From the NCBI GenBank assembly GCA_964395765.1, contig CAYNCU010000051.1, forward strand, positions 1 through 20,791: a stretch of DNA of 20,791 bases, in the 5' to 3' direction. Origin of the DNA: DATDPY01 sp964395765. Its GTDB lineage: Bacteria; Bacteroidota; Bacteroidia; Cytophagales; Cyclobacteriaceae. The notes under the pieces were generated by a model. It ran no database searches. It saw only the letters and a program-made list of their open reading frames with translations, and had not been told where the DNA came from. Below are positions 6,360-13,736 of the stretch, in pieces; positions within the stretch are counted from its first letter, which is position 1, and the number at the start of each line of letters is the position of its first letter. The translations under genes were made by a program, and so were the position numbers.

Positions 6360-6950
6360 CTAATCAAATCTCATATATTTCTTAACCAGTTTAACATTTT
6401 CTTTATCTGTCAACATCTCAAGCAGACAAAAGGCAACCTCTAATCCTGTTGAGGGTCCGGTTGATGTAATTATATTTTGGTCAATAACAACTCTTTTGTT
6501 CAGGACATTAGCGCCAAAATCCGAAAGTTGGTTTCTCCTAATCCCGTCTAGCAAATCATAAGTTGTTGCATTTCTGTTTTTAAGAACTCCCGATTTTCCA
6601 ATTGGTAATGCAGCTACACAAATAGAAGCAATTACTTTCCCTTGTTTATCAAATTCACGGATTAGGTTTAAAAATCTTTCATCATAAGCATCTTCATAAA
6701 ATCCCGCTTTCTCAAATCCTCCCGGAATCGCCAATGCATCAAAGTCTTTTACATTAATTTTATCAAAATCAATCTCTGGCTTAACAATAAAATTCCAGGT
6801 ACATTTTATTTCATTCCGCAATCCGGTCGTAATCAACCCTACAGGTGCTGTCCCATATATCCTGCTCCATCCAATCACATCTGTAAATACGCTTGCTTCA
6901 TATTCTTCAAAACCTTGAGCAAGAAACAATAATACTTTTTTGTTCTTCAT
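6360..6950 (-). CDS. DJ-1/PfpI family protein
   Basis: The 196-residue protein is a full-length DJ-1/PfpI domain. It opens with the strand KVLLFLAQGFEEYEASVFTD, whose GFEEYE carries the conserved acidic residue near the active site (residue 15-18), has DALAIPGGFEKAGF around 70-83, and the nucleophile elbow VIASICVAALPIGKSG with Cys near residue 111. The family includes glyoxalases, chaperones and proteases; which activity applies here cannot be told. It ends with the helix ENVKLVKKYMRFD. It is a lone minus-strand gene; an upstream block lies 56 bases before the start. A second, distantly similar family member is at 20019-20597. Confidence 0.9.
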   Translation of the reverse strand: MKNKKVLLFLAQGFEEYEASVFTDVIGWSRIYGTAPVGLITTGLRNEIKCTWNFIVKPEIDFDKINVKDFDALAIPGGFEKAGFYEDAYDERFLNLIREFDKQGKVIASICVAALPIGKSGVLKNRNATTYDLLDGIRRNQLSDFGANVLNKRVVIDQNIITSTGPSTGLEVAFCLLEMLTDKENVKLVKKYMRFD

Positions 6951-7006
6951 GTCATTAAATTTTGCCCGTCAATTTTCTTGGCTAGCCTACCATTTCTTAT
7001 AACCAC

Positions 7007-7039
7007 AATAATATATTAATTATCCCCTCCGATTTCAAT
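7007..7039 (-). promoter_or_regulatory. Recurring 33-nt upstream block, copy 3
   Basis: On the minus strand it begins ATTGAAATCGGAGGGGATAA and ends with TATATTATT, followed by G, so TTG plus 22 bases plus TATTATTG gives a near match to the Bacteroidetes promoter (one mismatch in the -7 element). It starts 56 bases before the DJ-1/PfpI start codon. Confidence 0.55.
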
Positions 7040-7127
7040 TATAATGCTCACCATATTTTTACAACAATTCAGAAACAATCTTACCCTATTATTTTACCCC
7101 TTTAAATCCTTTTTCCTCCCTAAATCA

Positions 7128-7150
7128 GGTCGTGGCGGGATGTTACGACC
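7128..7150 (-). repeat. Dispersed 23-nt hairpin, good copy
   Basis: On the plus strand GGTCGTGGC, loop GGGAT, GTTACGACC; the two inner changes are still G-T pairs on this strand, so the stem is kept. It is in a divergent gap, not at the end of a gene, which argues against a pure terminator role. Confidence 0.65.
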
Positions 7151-7270
7151 CGGGACAAGGCTTCGACCATCGACGCTACTACCGTCCAATGAATTTGCCT
7201 TCCTTTTCACAATTCATTAACTTGACTCAAAGATTTTTAAGTAGGAACATTATTCACCAATTTTTTATTC

Positions 7271-8740
7271 ATGAAAATAAAATCGCATCCTTTTGTTTTT
7301 ACTGCTGTCTTGTTGGCCGTGTTCTTCCTTGCCTCATGTAAATCCCGGCCTTCCGGCAATGAGGTACCTGTCACCACGAATTCAAAAGAAGCCCTGAAGT
7401 TCTTTCTTGAAGGCAGGGATAAATTTGAGAATGTTGAATTTGTTTCGGCCGCTTCACTTTTTGATAAAGCCACCCGGGCAGATACCGGCTTCGCAATGGC
7501 CTACCTGTATCGTTCCTGGTTGGGAGACAGACCCGGGATTTTCCAAAAAAACCTGGAAAAAGCCGTAAACCTTGTCGGCAAGGTATCGGAGGGAGAAAAA
7601 AATGAGATCCTTTACTACCAGGCACAGGCCGACGACGACGGCACGAAACAGAAAGAATATCTTGACCGGCTTTTATTGTCATTCCCCTCCGATAAAAGAA
7701 TTCATATGATGGCAGGCCTGTATTATTACGACCTTGAAGATTTTTCCAATGCGCTTATCCATTATAAAAAAGTTACGGAACTGGACAAAGACTTTGCCTC
7801 CGCCTATAACAGGATCGGTTATTGTCAGTCCGAACTCAACCATTACGCCGAAGCGGAAAAGGCATTTCTGACCTATATAAAATTAGTCCCCGGAAAAGCA
7901 AACCCTTATGATTCTTATGCCGAGTTTCTTTTAAAAACAGGGAATTACGATCAATCGATTCTACAGTACAAAAAAGCGGTTGCATTGGATCCGGTCAACT
8001 TTGCCGCTTCACTTTTAGGGATCGGTAATAATTTTATTTTTAAAAATGAATATGATTCTGCAAGAAAATATTACAAGGATTATTATGATCAGGCCGATGG
8101 CATTAACGGAAAGCTGATAGCTTTGTCTTCCATGGCAACATCCTATGTACATGAAGGTAAAACGGCAGAAGCACTAAAGGCCTTTGATGAATTTCGTGCT
8201 TTGGCGGAAAAGGAAAATCTAGCGACCAGTGTCGTGTTTTCATATATTGATCAGGCCTCCATTCTCAGGGAATCCGGGAATCCTGCCGACGGATTGAAAT
8301 ATTCCGGAAAAGCAATTGAATTAGCCGGAAAATTACCCGTTTCAGTACCTGTCAGAGAGCTTTTAATTACCATAACCCTAACGATAAACTTCGATATTCT
8401 GGCCGCTAATGATGAGCTCGTGAAGGCAACATTAGAAGCTGAAAAATGCAGGTTAAACGTCGAAAGCAGAAAAAAGCCTGCTGAAGAAAAGCAGCTCAAC
8501 TCTTTTCTTGCCAGGCTGGAATTTAAAAAAGGGAATTATGATAAGGCGCTTGAATACTTTAACAAAACTGAGGTTATAGACCCGGGCAACTGGTATTACA
8601 CGGCGATGGCCTATGAAAAAACAGGCGAGAGACAAAGGGCGTTAAAATTATTTAAAAAGATTACAGGATGGAACTATAACAGTCTTTCGCTTGCCTTTGT
8701 ACGAAAACGTTCGATTGAAGAATTGAAAAAATTGGAATGA
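7271..8740 (+). CDS. TPR-repeat lipoprotein
   Basis: The 489-residue protein has a lipoprotein signal peptide with the lipobox LASC (Cys23) after a hydrophobic stretch at about residues 8-20, so it should be anchored to the outer or inner membrane from the periplasmic side. The mature part is made of tetratricopeptide-like helical pairs, for instance around residues 175-240 (DFASAYNRIGYCQSELNHY, AEKAFLTYIKL, GNYDQSILQYKKAVALDP) and 420-455 (KKGNYDKALEYFNKTEVIDP). TPR proteins are protein-interaction scaffolds; no catalytic domain is present. It is one of only two plus-strand genes, divergent from DJ-1/PfpI and convergent with the small membrane protein at 8767-9024. Partner unknown. Confidence 0.88.
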   Translation: MKIKSHPFVFTAVLLAVFFLASCKSRPSGNEVPVTTNSKEALKFFLEGRDKFENVEFVSAASLFDKATRADTGFAMAYLYRSWLGDRPGIFQKNLEKAVNLVGKVSEGEKNEILYYQAQADDDGTKQKEYLDRLLLSFPSDKRIHMMAGLYYYDLEDFSNALIHYKKVTELDKDFASAYNRIGYCQSELNHYAEAEKAFLTYIKLVPGKANPYDSYAEFLLKTGNYDQSILQYKKAVALDPVNFAASLLGIGNNFIFKNEYDSARKYYKDYYDQADGINGKLIALSSMATSYVHEGKTAEALKAFDEFRALAEKENLATSVVFSYIDQASILRESGNPADGLKYSGKAIELAGKLPVSVPVRELLITITLTINFDILAANDELVKATLEAEKCRLNVESRKKPAEEKQLNSFLARLEFKKGNYDKALEYFNKTEVIDPGNWYYTAMAYEKTGERQRALKLFKKITGWNYNSLSLAFVRKRSIEELKKLE

Positions 8741-8766
8741 TTGGTAATCACCTGGCTACAGGAGTA

Positions 8767-9024
8767 TCAATCTTTTTTCGATTTATTTGAACCGATTAAT
8801 TTTTTTTGATACATTATTATTGAATCCTTATCAGCCATGGTTTTTTGCTGAACAAATAATTCCTGTTTTAATGAATCGGACTCAATCTTATATTGATTGG
8901 CCAGGTTCCATTGTCGGTTCGCGATCGTCGTCTGTTTTTTTGCAATGGTCATTTGCGCATAGGCCAATGCCAGAAATGCCAGATTCGTCAGAATGAGGAG
9001 GATAATAATCAGGTTCTTTTTCAT
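8767..9024 (-). CDS. Small membrane-anchored coiled-coil protein
   Basis: The 85-residue product starts MKKN and has one hydrophobic segment (about residues 5-23) ending LAYAQ, which could be a membrane anchor or a cleaved signal peptide. The rest (about 28-75) is a polar, heptad-like stretch (TIAKKQTTIANRQWNLANQY ... SDSLKQELFVQQ) likely to form a coiled coil. I do not recognise a named family; similar short anchored coiled coils exist in Bacteroidetes. It ends 26 bases from the stop of the convergent TPR gene. Confidence that it is a real gene rests on its composition and clean N-terminal anchor. Confidence 0.65.
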   Translation of the reverse strand: MKKNLIIILLILTNLAFLALAYAQMTIAKKQTTIANRQWNLANQYKIESDSLKQELFVQQKTMADKDSIIMYQKKLIGSNKSKKD

Positions 9025-9176
9025 AGGGCGTAAAGAATGTTGATCAGATGTTAAAAAATACTGTTATGCTTTCAGAAAAATGTAAGCCAGCTGCCTGTAA
9101 GTGATGTAATATATTAATATTCCCGATTCATATCTATGATAAAGCTCATCTACGACCAAGGGGATCGCATGCATAG

Positions 9177-9653
9177 TCAATGTTCCATCTCCGATTCGAT
9201 CTTTTTTTTCATAGCATTCAGGGTGTCCTGCGTTTCCTGCGCAAATTTTCTTTTTAAGTAGAAATTCATCAACCATACGATCCATTTTGAACTGGAATAA
9301 TAATGTGACATTTCTACCTTCGTGGTATGATCGTCTTCCTTTGAAAGGGTAGATTCCACGACGTAGTCTGGCAATAATTTCGTGAGGCCCATAGTATCCC
9401 GGGAAAAAACGGTAACCAGTTTTTGCATAGGAACAATTTCAATGTCTTTTTCAACGCAGGTATTTTTCCCGTCCGTCAGATGACATTGATAGGAGACCCC
9501 GGTTTCCCGGAACTGCTTGCCCGAGATCAGGTCCACTTTGTTGACCCGTGGATGATAAGATGCAATTTTTGTCAGGTCCATATTGAATTCCCATACCTTT
9601 TCCAAAGGGGCGTTGATGATCACTTCCTGTTTCGATTGAAATTTGGGTTTCAT
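9177..9653 (-). CDS. SRPBCC (polyketide cyclase-like) protein
   Basis: The 158-residue protein is a START-like fold: KQEVIINAPLEKVWEFNMDL (residues 8-27) is the typical first strand and helix, followed by beta strands through DYVVESTLSKEDDHTTKVEM (about 96-115) and a long C-terminal helix KFAQETQDTLNAMKKKIESE. It probably binds a hydrophobic ligand in the central cavity. It differs from the AHSA1-type gene in the arsR operon. The start is supported by a strong AGGAG ribosome site (9662-9666), 8 bases upstream, the clearest Shine-Dalgarno in the window. It stands alone; an upstream block lies 69 bases before the start. Confidence 0.85.
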   Translation of the reverse strand: MKPKFQSKQEVIINAPLEKVWEFNMDLTKIASYHPRVNKVDLISGKQFRETGVSYQCHLTDGKNTCVEKDIEIVPMQKLVTVFSRDTMGLTKLLPDYVVESTLSKEDDHTTKVEMSHYYSSSKWIVWLMNFYLKRKFAQETQDTLNAMKKKIESEMEH

Positions 9654-9661
9654 GGCTTCTT

Positions 9662-9666
9662 CTCCT
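9662..9666 (-). promoter_or_regulatory. Strong Shine-Dalgarno site
   Basis: AGGAG on the minus strand lies 8 bases before the ATG at 9653 and fixes the start of the SRPBCC gene. It is unusual here because most genes in the window lack a recognisable site. Confidence 0.7.
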
Positions 9667-9722
9667 AAATAAAAATATTTTCTTAATTCTTGAGAGCCTT
9701 TCGCCGGACTTCATATAAATAT

Positions 9723-9755
9723 AATAATTAAATCACCATCCCTTCCAATTTAAAT
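9723..9755 (-). promoter_or_regulatory. Recurring upstream block, diverged copy 4
   Basis: It matches the copy at 6091-6123 at 24 of 33 bases, with the core CCCTTCCAATTT (plus strand) conserved, and begins 69 bases upstream of the SRPBCC start codon. Confidence 0.4.
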
Positions 9756-9825
9756 GATTTTGCTCAGATTATCCTTACTGTAATTTTAGAAAGAGGCCAG
9801 CTGCAGGGCAGGTCTAAATAAATAA

Positions 9826-9848
9826 GGGGAAAGCGGGACGTTATGTTC
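9826..9848 (-). repeat. Dispersed hairpin, remnant
   Basis: Only the loop and one flank match the family: plus strand AGC, GGGAC, GTTATGTTC. The stem is lost. It lies about 67 bases downstream of the small membrane protein stop. Confidence 0.35.
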
Positions 9849-9915
9849 AGTATTGAGTCACGGATTTATTGCAAGATCACGCTGGTCAGGCATTATCAGT
9901 TCGGTTTCCGGGTTT

Positions 9916-10116
9916 TCAGGATGATTGACGGCCGCGAAAGTGCGCAATAAGTGCGATGATTGCTCCCCCAAAGCACATGCCTGTACCGATCAGATGCACA
10001 ATGTCCACAGCACGGATGTATGACGGAACAGAACGACTGAACATGGCAAGAAGACTCACCATTCCAAAGGCGGTCAATACAAAGAAAATGCGAAGAAAGC
10101 TACGACGATTGTTCAT
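9916..10116 (-). CDS. Small two-helix membrane protein
   Basis: The 66-residue protein has two hydrophobic segments, about residues 9-26 and 36-58, with a short polar link (SRSVPSYIRAVD) and a basic tail (FRGRQSS). The N-terminus MNNRRSFLRIFF resembles a twin-arginine motif, but the rest is too short and too hydrophobic for an exported protein, so the Arg pair more likely sets membrane topology. I do not recognise the family. It is a lone gene between the SRPBCC gene and the sigma/membrane pair, with an AAGG-type ribosome site upstream. Confidence 0.6.
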   Translation of the reverse strand: MNNRRSFLRIFFVLTAFGMVSLLAMFSRSVPSYIRAVDIVHLIGTGMCFGGAIIALIAHFRGRQSS

Positions 10117-10296
10117 AATATTACCTTTTTAATGTCCATTTTATTCAGGATACTTTACCTTATTTAAGGCTTTACTTTCGCCTGACGATTTACAGGCATC
10201 GTAATTTAGAAAATATCTCATATAATCTCGGTATTTTTAATTGACTCATTTTATTCCATGTCAGCCATAAAATAAGTGACGGGTATTTGCTGAAAA

Positions 10297-10319
10297 GGTC
10301 GTAGCGGAATGCTACGCCC
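10297..10319 (-). repeat. Dispersed 23-nt hairpin, best-paired copy
   Basis: On the minus strand GGGCGTAGC, loop ATTCC, GCTACGACC: eight of nine arm positions pair, with the inner CGTAGC/GCTACG perfect. TTTT follows on that strand, and it lies 40 bases downstream of the membrane protein stop at 10360, so it could terminate the sigma operon. Confidence 0.7.
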
Positions 10320-10359
10320 CTCATGAATATTACGATGCAGGAATTATCAACCCAAATAA

Positions 10360-11022
10360 TTAATTTTCAACTTTATACTGTTCGATTTCCCTGTAAAAAT
10401 TCAAGGCTTTCTTCACCTGGTTGATCCCTGAACCTTCAATTAGTTTCTGAACCCATTTCCTGTCGATATTTTCCATGGTCATGTTCCTGTACAACCATAC
10501 CGCCAGCCAGACAAAACATACTGTGATGATTGATTGGATTACGATATAGAGCGTATTGGTTTGTGACGGGAACCAGCTTCCGTTCAGGTAAAAGGTGGTC
10601 CAGAACGGCGCCTGCAGGACCATGAAGCGGGCGTGATTGAGCAAGGACAGCTGCAGTTGAGAAAGCTGTTCCTGGATCTCGATCACATTGCCGTCGTAAC
10701 GAATCGCGTCGGCCATAGCAAGGTGACGGATATAATCATAAAGCCCCTTCAGGTTGATGAGGAATATCATTCCAACAGACAAAATAAAATAAATTCCACC
10801 GGGTGAATAGTGCTTTATGGCGAAGCCAAGGATCAGTCCCAGCAGCAGGAGCCAGATCAGCATGCCCGCAATACCGAAACCTTTTATTCTTTTAAGAAAG
10901 CGCAGCGATGAACCGGCTTTCATATTGAGTACTTCCTGTAAAAGCTTTTTATTGATACTAATCACTTCCTCGATCCTTGTATCCTGTGTTTTCCATTTAG
11001 TGATGATGTCGTCGTTTTCCAT
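10360..11022 (-). CDS. Membrane protein encoded with ECF sigma factor, putative anti-sigma regulator
   Basis: From the ATG at 11022, 4 bases after the sigma stop codon, the product is 220 residues: a cytosolic, charged N-terminal region (1-45, MENDDIITKWKTQDTRIEEV), membrane segments at about 49-69, 76-96 and 157-178 with a possible further hydrophobic stretch near 133-146, a connecting region with EIQEQLSQLQLSLLNH, and a basic cytosolic tail (180-220). An in-frame ATG at 11046 would overlap the sigma gene by 20 bases; 11022 is preferred. Similar proteins sit beside ECF sigma genes in other Bacteroidetes, from memory. No zinc-binding anti-sigma motif (HxxxCxxC) is present. An anti-sigma role is inferred only from position and topology. 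Confidence 0.75.
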   Translation of the reverse strand: MENDDIITKWKTQDTRIEEVISINKKLLQEVLNMKAGSSLRFLKRIKGFGIAGMLIWLLLLGLILGFAIKHYSPGGIYFILSVGMIFLINLKGLYDYIRHLAMADAIRYDGNVIEIQEQLSQLQLSLLNHARFMVLQAPFWTTFYLNGSWFPSQTNTLYIVIQSIITVCFVWLAVWLYRNMTMENIDRKWVQKLIEGSGINQVKKALNFYREIEQYKVEN

Positions 11023-11026
11023 AATT

Positions 11027-11536
11027 TTATTGATTAATGTTTTCAAATTTTTGTTTCAGTACTTTTTTTATCCTTCCGATCTTTGTAGCTACATTGGTCT
11101 CGGTGAGACCCATGATCTCGGAAATTTCCTTATAACTTTTTTCTTCGAGGTAAAGGAGCACCAGTGCGCGGTCCAGTTCCCTGAGCTCCGAAATAGCCTG
11201 TTGCAGGAGACCCAGGTCGCTTTCACGGTCATCGGATATATCCTTGTCGGCAAAATTAAAAATACCTTCTTTCAGCGGATGCGCTATTTTTTTCCGGCTG
11301 CTTTCCTTCCGGTAAAAGGAGATGGCCACATTCAGAGCAATACGGTACATCCATGTGGTATAGACATAACGGGCATCATAATTTCCAAAGGACCTCCAGA
11401 GCTGAATAATAATTTCCTGTACCAGGTCTTTCCGGTCTTCCCTGTCCCGGCAATATGAATTGGCGACCTTGTAGAGGATGCCCTTGTTTTGCTCGATAAG
11501 GGAAAGAAAACGAACGGTATTTTGGATTCCTGTCAT
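11027..11536 (-). CDS. ECF-type RNA polymerase sigma factor
   Basis: The 169-residue protein has region 2 at about residues 15-80, with DLVQEIIIQLWRSFGNYD and the -10-recognition stretch TTWMYRIALNVAISFYRKE, and region 4 at about 108-165 with a helix-turn-helix KSYKEISEIMGLTETNVATK (133-152) and a basic end KIGRIKKVLKQKF. This is a standard extracytoplasmic-function sigma-70 layout without region 1 or 3. It directs RNA polymerase to a small regulon, probably in response to a signal passed through the downstream membrane protein. The two genes are separated by 4 bases. The regulon is unknown; no obvious autoregulatory promoter is seen upstream. Confidence 0.93.
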   Translation of the reverse strand: MTGIQNTVRFLSLIEQNKGILYKVANSYCRDREDRKDLVQEIIIQLWRSFGNYDARYVYTTWMYRIALNVAISFYRKESSRKKIAHPLKEGIFNFADKDISDDRESDLGLLQQAISELRELDRALVLLYLEEKSYKEISEIMGLTETNVATKIGRIKKVLKQKFENINQ

Positions 11537-11703
11537 TTAATACTTTTATTCCTTAGCAACCAATTATTCGTACAACGTTTTAAAAAATCACATACAGAAC
11601 CGGATTTTCCGGAAAAAATTTACCAATGGAATGAAAATAATGACCGGTTAATCCTTTTCAAGCATGAAATTAATAAAAGACCGGGGTTCTTATGTGCAGG
11701 ACT

Positions 11704-11745
11704 TTAACCACAATGTTCACAATGACGGCACAATGGACACTATGT
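11704..11745 (+). repeat. Periodic CACAATG-type repeat tract
   Basis: Four loosely repeated words follow one another: ACAATG, CACAATG, CACAATG, CACTATG, spaced by 2-4 bases. The layout resembles the ACCACNGAGNNCAC element at 11877-11920, so it may be a decayed relative. Confidence 0.4.
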
Positions 11746-11876
11746 TTTGAACCTTGTAAATCATGGTGACCATTATATCAGCATGCTACCCGGTGAGGTT
11801 AAAAGTACGAATTCGGGAAATTGAAATAATATGAGAATATTAATTAATAATTCCATTTTACCGACAGGCGGGTTTT

Positions 11877-11920
11877 TAACCACGGAGGGCACAAAGAAGG
11901 CACCAAGGTCACAGAGGTGA
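11877..11920 (+). repeat. ACCACNGAGNNCAC-type intergenic element
   Basis: The stretch begins TAACCACGGAGGGCACAAAG and continues with GGCACC and GTCACAGAGG. From memory, similar AACCACAGAGNNCACAGAG tracts occur between genes in many unrelated environmental bacteria; their function is not established. It is directly downstream of the DUF1697 stop (11931) on the minus strand. Confidence 0.55.
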
Positions 11921-11930
11921 TAAGCATTGT

Positions 11931-12440
11931 TTATTTCGAAATCATTTCCGCCAGTTTACCGATCGTGTTAATATTCCTGACCGTACCGACTTCTCCTTTG
12001 GAAGGAAATTTCAGCTTGGATCTTCCCATTCCGTCAGGGAAATAGATGAAGAGCTCGCGCCCTGAGGGAAGGATCTCCTCGGGGCCCGGACTGACAATGC
12101 CGGTAATAAATGATTCAGGGACAGGATGGGTAAACAGTACCACGCCGATCTTTGCCGGAAGGGCATTGGGATAGGGATTGGCCGACAGGATCGATTTCAA
12201 TTCTTTTTCATTTCTGATCACGACAGGAATGTCTTTTCCCATTTTTTTACGTAATGCCGCTTCCAGCTTATCACGGATCTTTGCCTCTGAAAGATTGCTT
12301 TCGAAGAGGACATTCCCGCTGTTGATATAGGTACGGACATTCTTAAAGCCGGCCCCGGTGCTTAGCAAAGCCAGCTCTTTCATGGGGATGATATTATTCC
12401 CGCCCACATTGATGCCACGGAGGAAGGCTGCATATTTCAT
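11931..12440 (-). CDS. DUF1697 domain protein
   Basis: The 169-residue protein carries the unmistakable DUF1697 start YAAFLRGINVGGNNIIPMKE (residues 3-22) and the following GFKNVRTYINSGNVLFES (about 31-48), then IRDKLEAALRKKMGKDIPVV and, near the end, the KFPSKGEVGTVRNINTIGKL segment. The length is normal for the family. No enzymatic role is established. It appears cytoplasmic with no signal peptide. It is a lone minus-strand gene, divergent from the small plus-strand membrane protein at 12650. Its stop codon abuts the periodic repeat at 11877-11920. Confidence 0.93.
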   Translation of the reverse strand: MKYAAFLRGINVGGNNIIPMKELALLSTGAGFKNVRTYINSGNVLFESNLSEAKIRDKLEAALRKKMGKDIPVVIRNEKELKSILSANPYPNALPAKIGVVLFTHPVPESFITGIVSPGPEEILPSGRELFIYFPDGMGRSKLKFPSKGEVGTVRNINTIGKLAEMISK

Positions 12441-12649
12441 ATTCAGATTAATTTAGAATTGCCACTTGATTATTACGAGAGGCGGTTAATCATAATATTT
12501 TCCGCAATATAATAAAAGGTGCTTATATAACCCTCCATTGACTGTAACCGGGATCATTGTCAATTTATTCCGGTAAATAATTGATTTCAATTGGCCCGTC
12601 AATTATCTTTCGTCCGGATTTTTTGTACCCTAATTTTTAACTCATCGCT

Positions 12650-12988
12650 ATGAAAACAATCCTTTATTTTGCCGCCACACTCATGCTGATCTCAGGTATT
12701 ATGCATGTATTGCCGGTTTTAAAAATTGTAAGTGAATCGGATGCGCCTGCCATGTTTGGATTCGGAGTTGTGATCCTCGTCATCGCCGTCCTGTTATTCA
12801 TGGGGAAGAAGCTGGGACAAATCTTTGCAGTTATATTAACGCCGATCGGCTTGTTTGTAGGTTTTGGCGTGGTCGGCCTGAAAAACTGGGATGCCTTCCT
12901 GGCTGTCTTGTTTATCATTGATGCGGCGGTCCTGGTGTGCTGCCTTACCCTATTATTAAACAAGAAAAAAGTTCCGGCGGCGACTTAG
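12650..12988 (+). CDS. Small four-helix membrane protein
   Basis: The 112-residue product has four hydrophobic segments (about residues 4-24, 34-51, 57-77 and 83-104) and a short basic tail (NKKKVPAAT). It is probably an inner-membrane protein. I do not recognise a named family. TAATTTTT about 11 bases before the start could be a weak -7 element. It is one of two plus-strand genes and is convergent, by 31 bases, with the membrane protein at 13020-13676. Confidence 0.7.
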   Translation: MKTILYFAATLMLISGIMHVLPVLKIVSESDAPAMFGFGVVILVIAVLLFMGKKLGQIFAVILTPIGLFVGFGVVGLKNWDAFLAVLFIIDAAVLVCCLTLLLNKKKVPAAT

Positions 12989-13019
12989 GATTTCCTCAGC
13001 CAATTTATTCCTGAACGAT

Positions 13020-13676
13020 TCATTCATCGGATTTTTTTTTCAAACGCCTGAGTGTCAGGACCAGTACACTGCCGGCGGAACCCGTGATACCGGCGATCAA
13101 CGGGACCTGGATCATGTGATCCGAAGCGTTGCCGAAAGTCAAAGAAAAAGCAAAAGCTACCGGGTTCTTAAATTCTTCATAACCGGGGTAGCCTTTCAGG
13201 ATAGCACCCATATGGACAGGAAATAGAAAGACTATCAAAAAGCCGAAACCAACGGCAATCAGCGTACCGGGGAGGGCACTGCCGAAACTGTTTTTTAAGC
13301 CGGTGAGGAAATTTCCATTTTTCAGGGTGCTTAATCCGCCGATTATTGAAAAGGAAATGAACAGAATAAACATCGATGCCAGGGTGAAAACCAACGAAGA
13401 ATTCCTGCCGGGCCAGTGAATAAATTCTTCCAGGGAAATATTTACTACGAATAGCAGGCCGATAACCAGTCCACCGTTCCTTGCTGTTTTCCCGGGCTTA
13501 ATCAGTATCCAGCCCAAAGGATAGGTAAAGAGGAGGATACCTGCGACGATAATATTCGGTAATGATTTTTCAAATAATCCGGGAAACCGGGCCAGGCAGA
13601 TCACCCATTCTGAAATGACAACGATGACAAGTGCCAGGATAAAAAATAAATATGATCTTTTATTATTTTTTGTCAT
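13020..13676 (-). CDS. Multi-pass membrane protein of unknown family
   Basis: The 218-residue product has about six hydrophobic segments (near residues 9-28, 40-58, 69-85, 95-114, 133-152 and 189-206), a positively charged start (MTKNNKR) and a basic end (RRLKKKSDE), indicating an inner-membrane protein with both ends likely cytoplasmic. No catalytic motif is visible and I do not recognise the family. It follows the DUF6326 gene by 60 bases on the same strand and may share its transcript. Confidence 0.7.
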   Translation of the reverse strand: MTKNNKRSYLFFILALVIVVISEWVICLARFPGLFEKSLPNIIVAGILLFTYPLGWILIKPGKTARNGGLVIGLLFVVNISLEEFIHWPGRNSSLVFTLASMFILFISFSIIGGLSTLKNGNFLTGLKNSFGSALPGTLIAVGFGFLIVFLFPVHMGAILKGYPGYEEFKNPVAFAFSLTFGNASDHMIQVPLIAGITGSAGSVLVLTLRRLKKKSDE

Positions 13677-13736
13677 TAGATAAAAACCCTTCTACTTCCT
13701 CCTATTCAATGAAGTGAAAAAGAAATAGTGCCAGCT

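Larger units (their letters stand above)
6951..7270. other. Divergent intergenic region between DJ-1/PfpI and the TPR lipoprotein
   Basis: No supported ORF. It holds the upstream block at 7007-7039, facing the DJ-1/PfpI gene, and the best-conserved hairpin context at 7128-7150. The plus-strand gene's promoter should lie between about 7200 and 7255, but I see no strong consensus match. Confidence 0.5.
11537..11930. other. Intergenic region with periodic ACCAC-type repeats
   Basis: No supported ORF. Two short tracts of the same periodic type lie at 11704-11745 and 11877-11920; the rest is AT-rich. The sigma promoter should lie near 11540-11600, but no clear consensus is visible. Confidence 0.5.

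Noticed and set aside
9916..10116. Possible twin-arginine exported protein
   Set aside because: The RRSFLR start resembles a Tat motif, but the protein is only 66 residues with a second membrane segment and no folded exported domain.
3792..10319. Recurring hairpins considered as a CRISPR array
   Set aside because: Copies are kilobases apart, separated by genes and diverged, with no spacers or cas genes.
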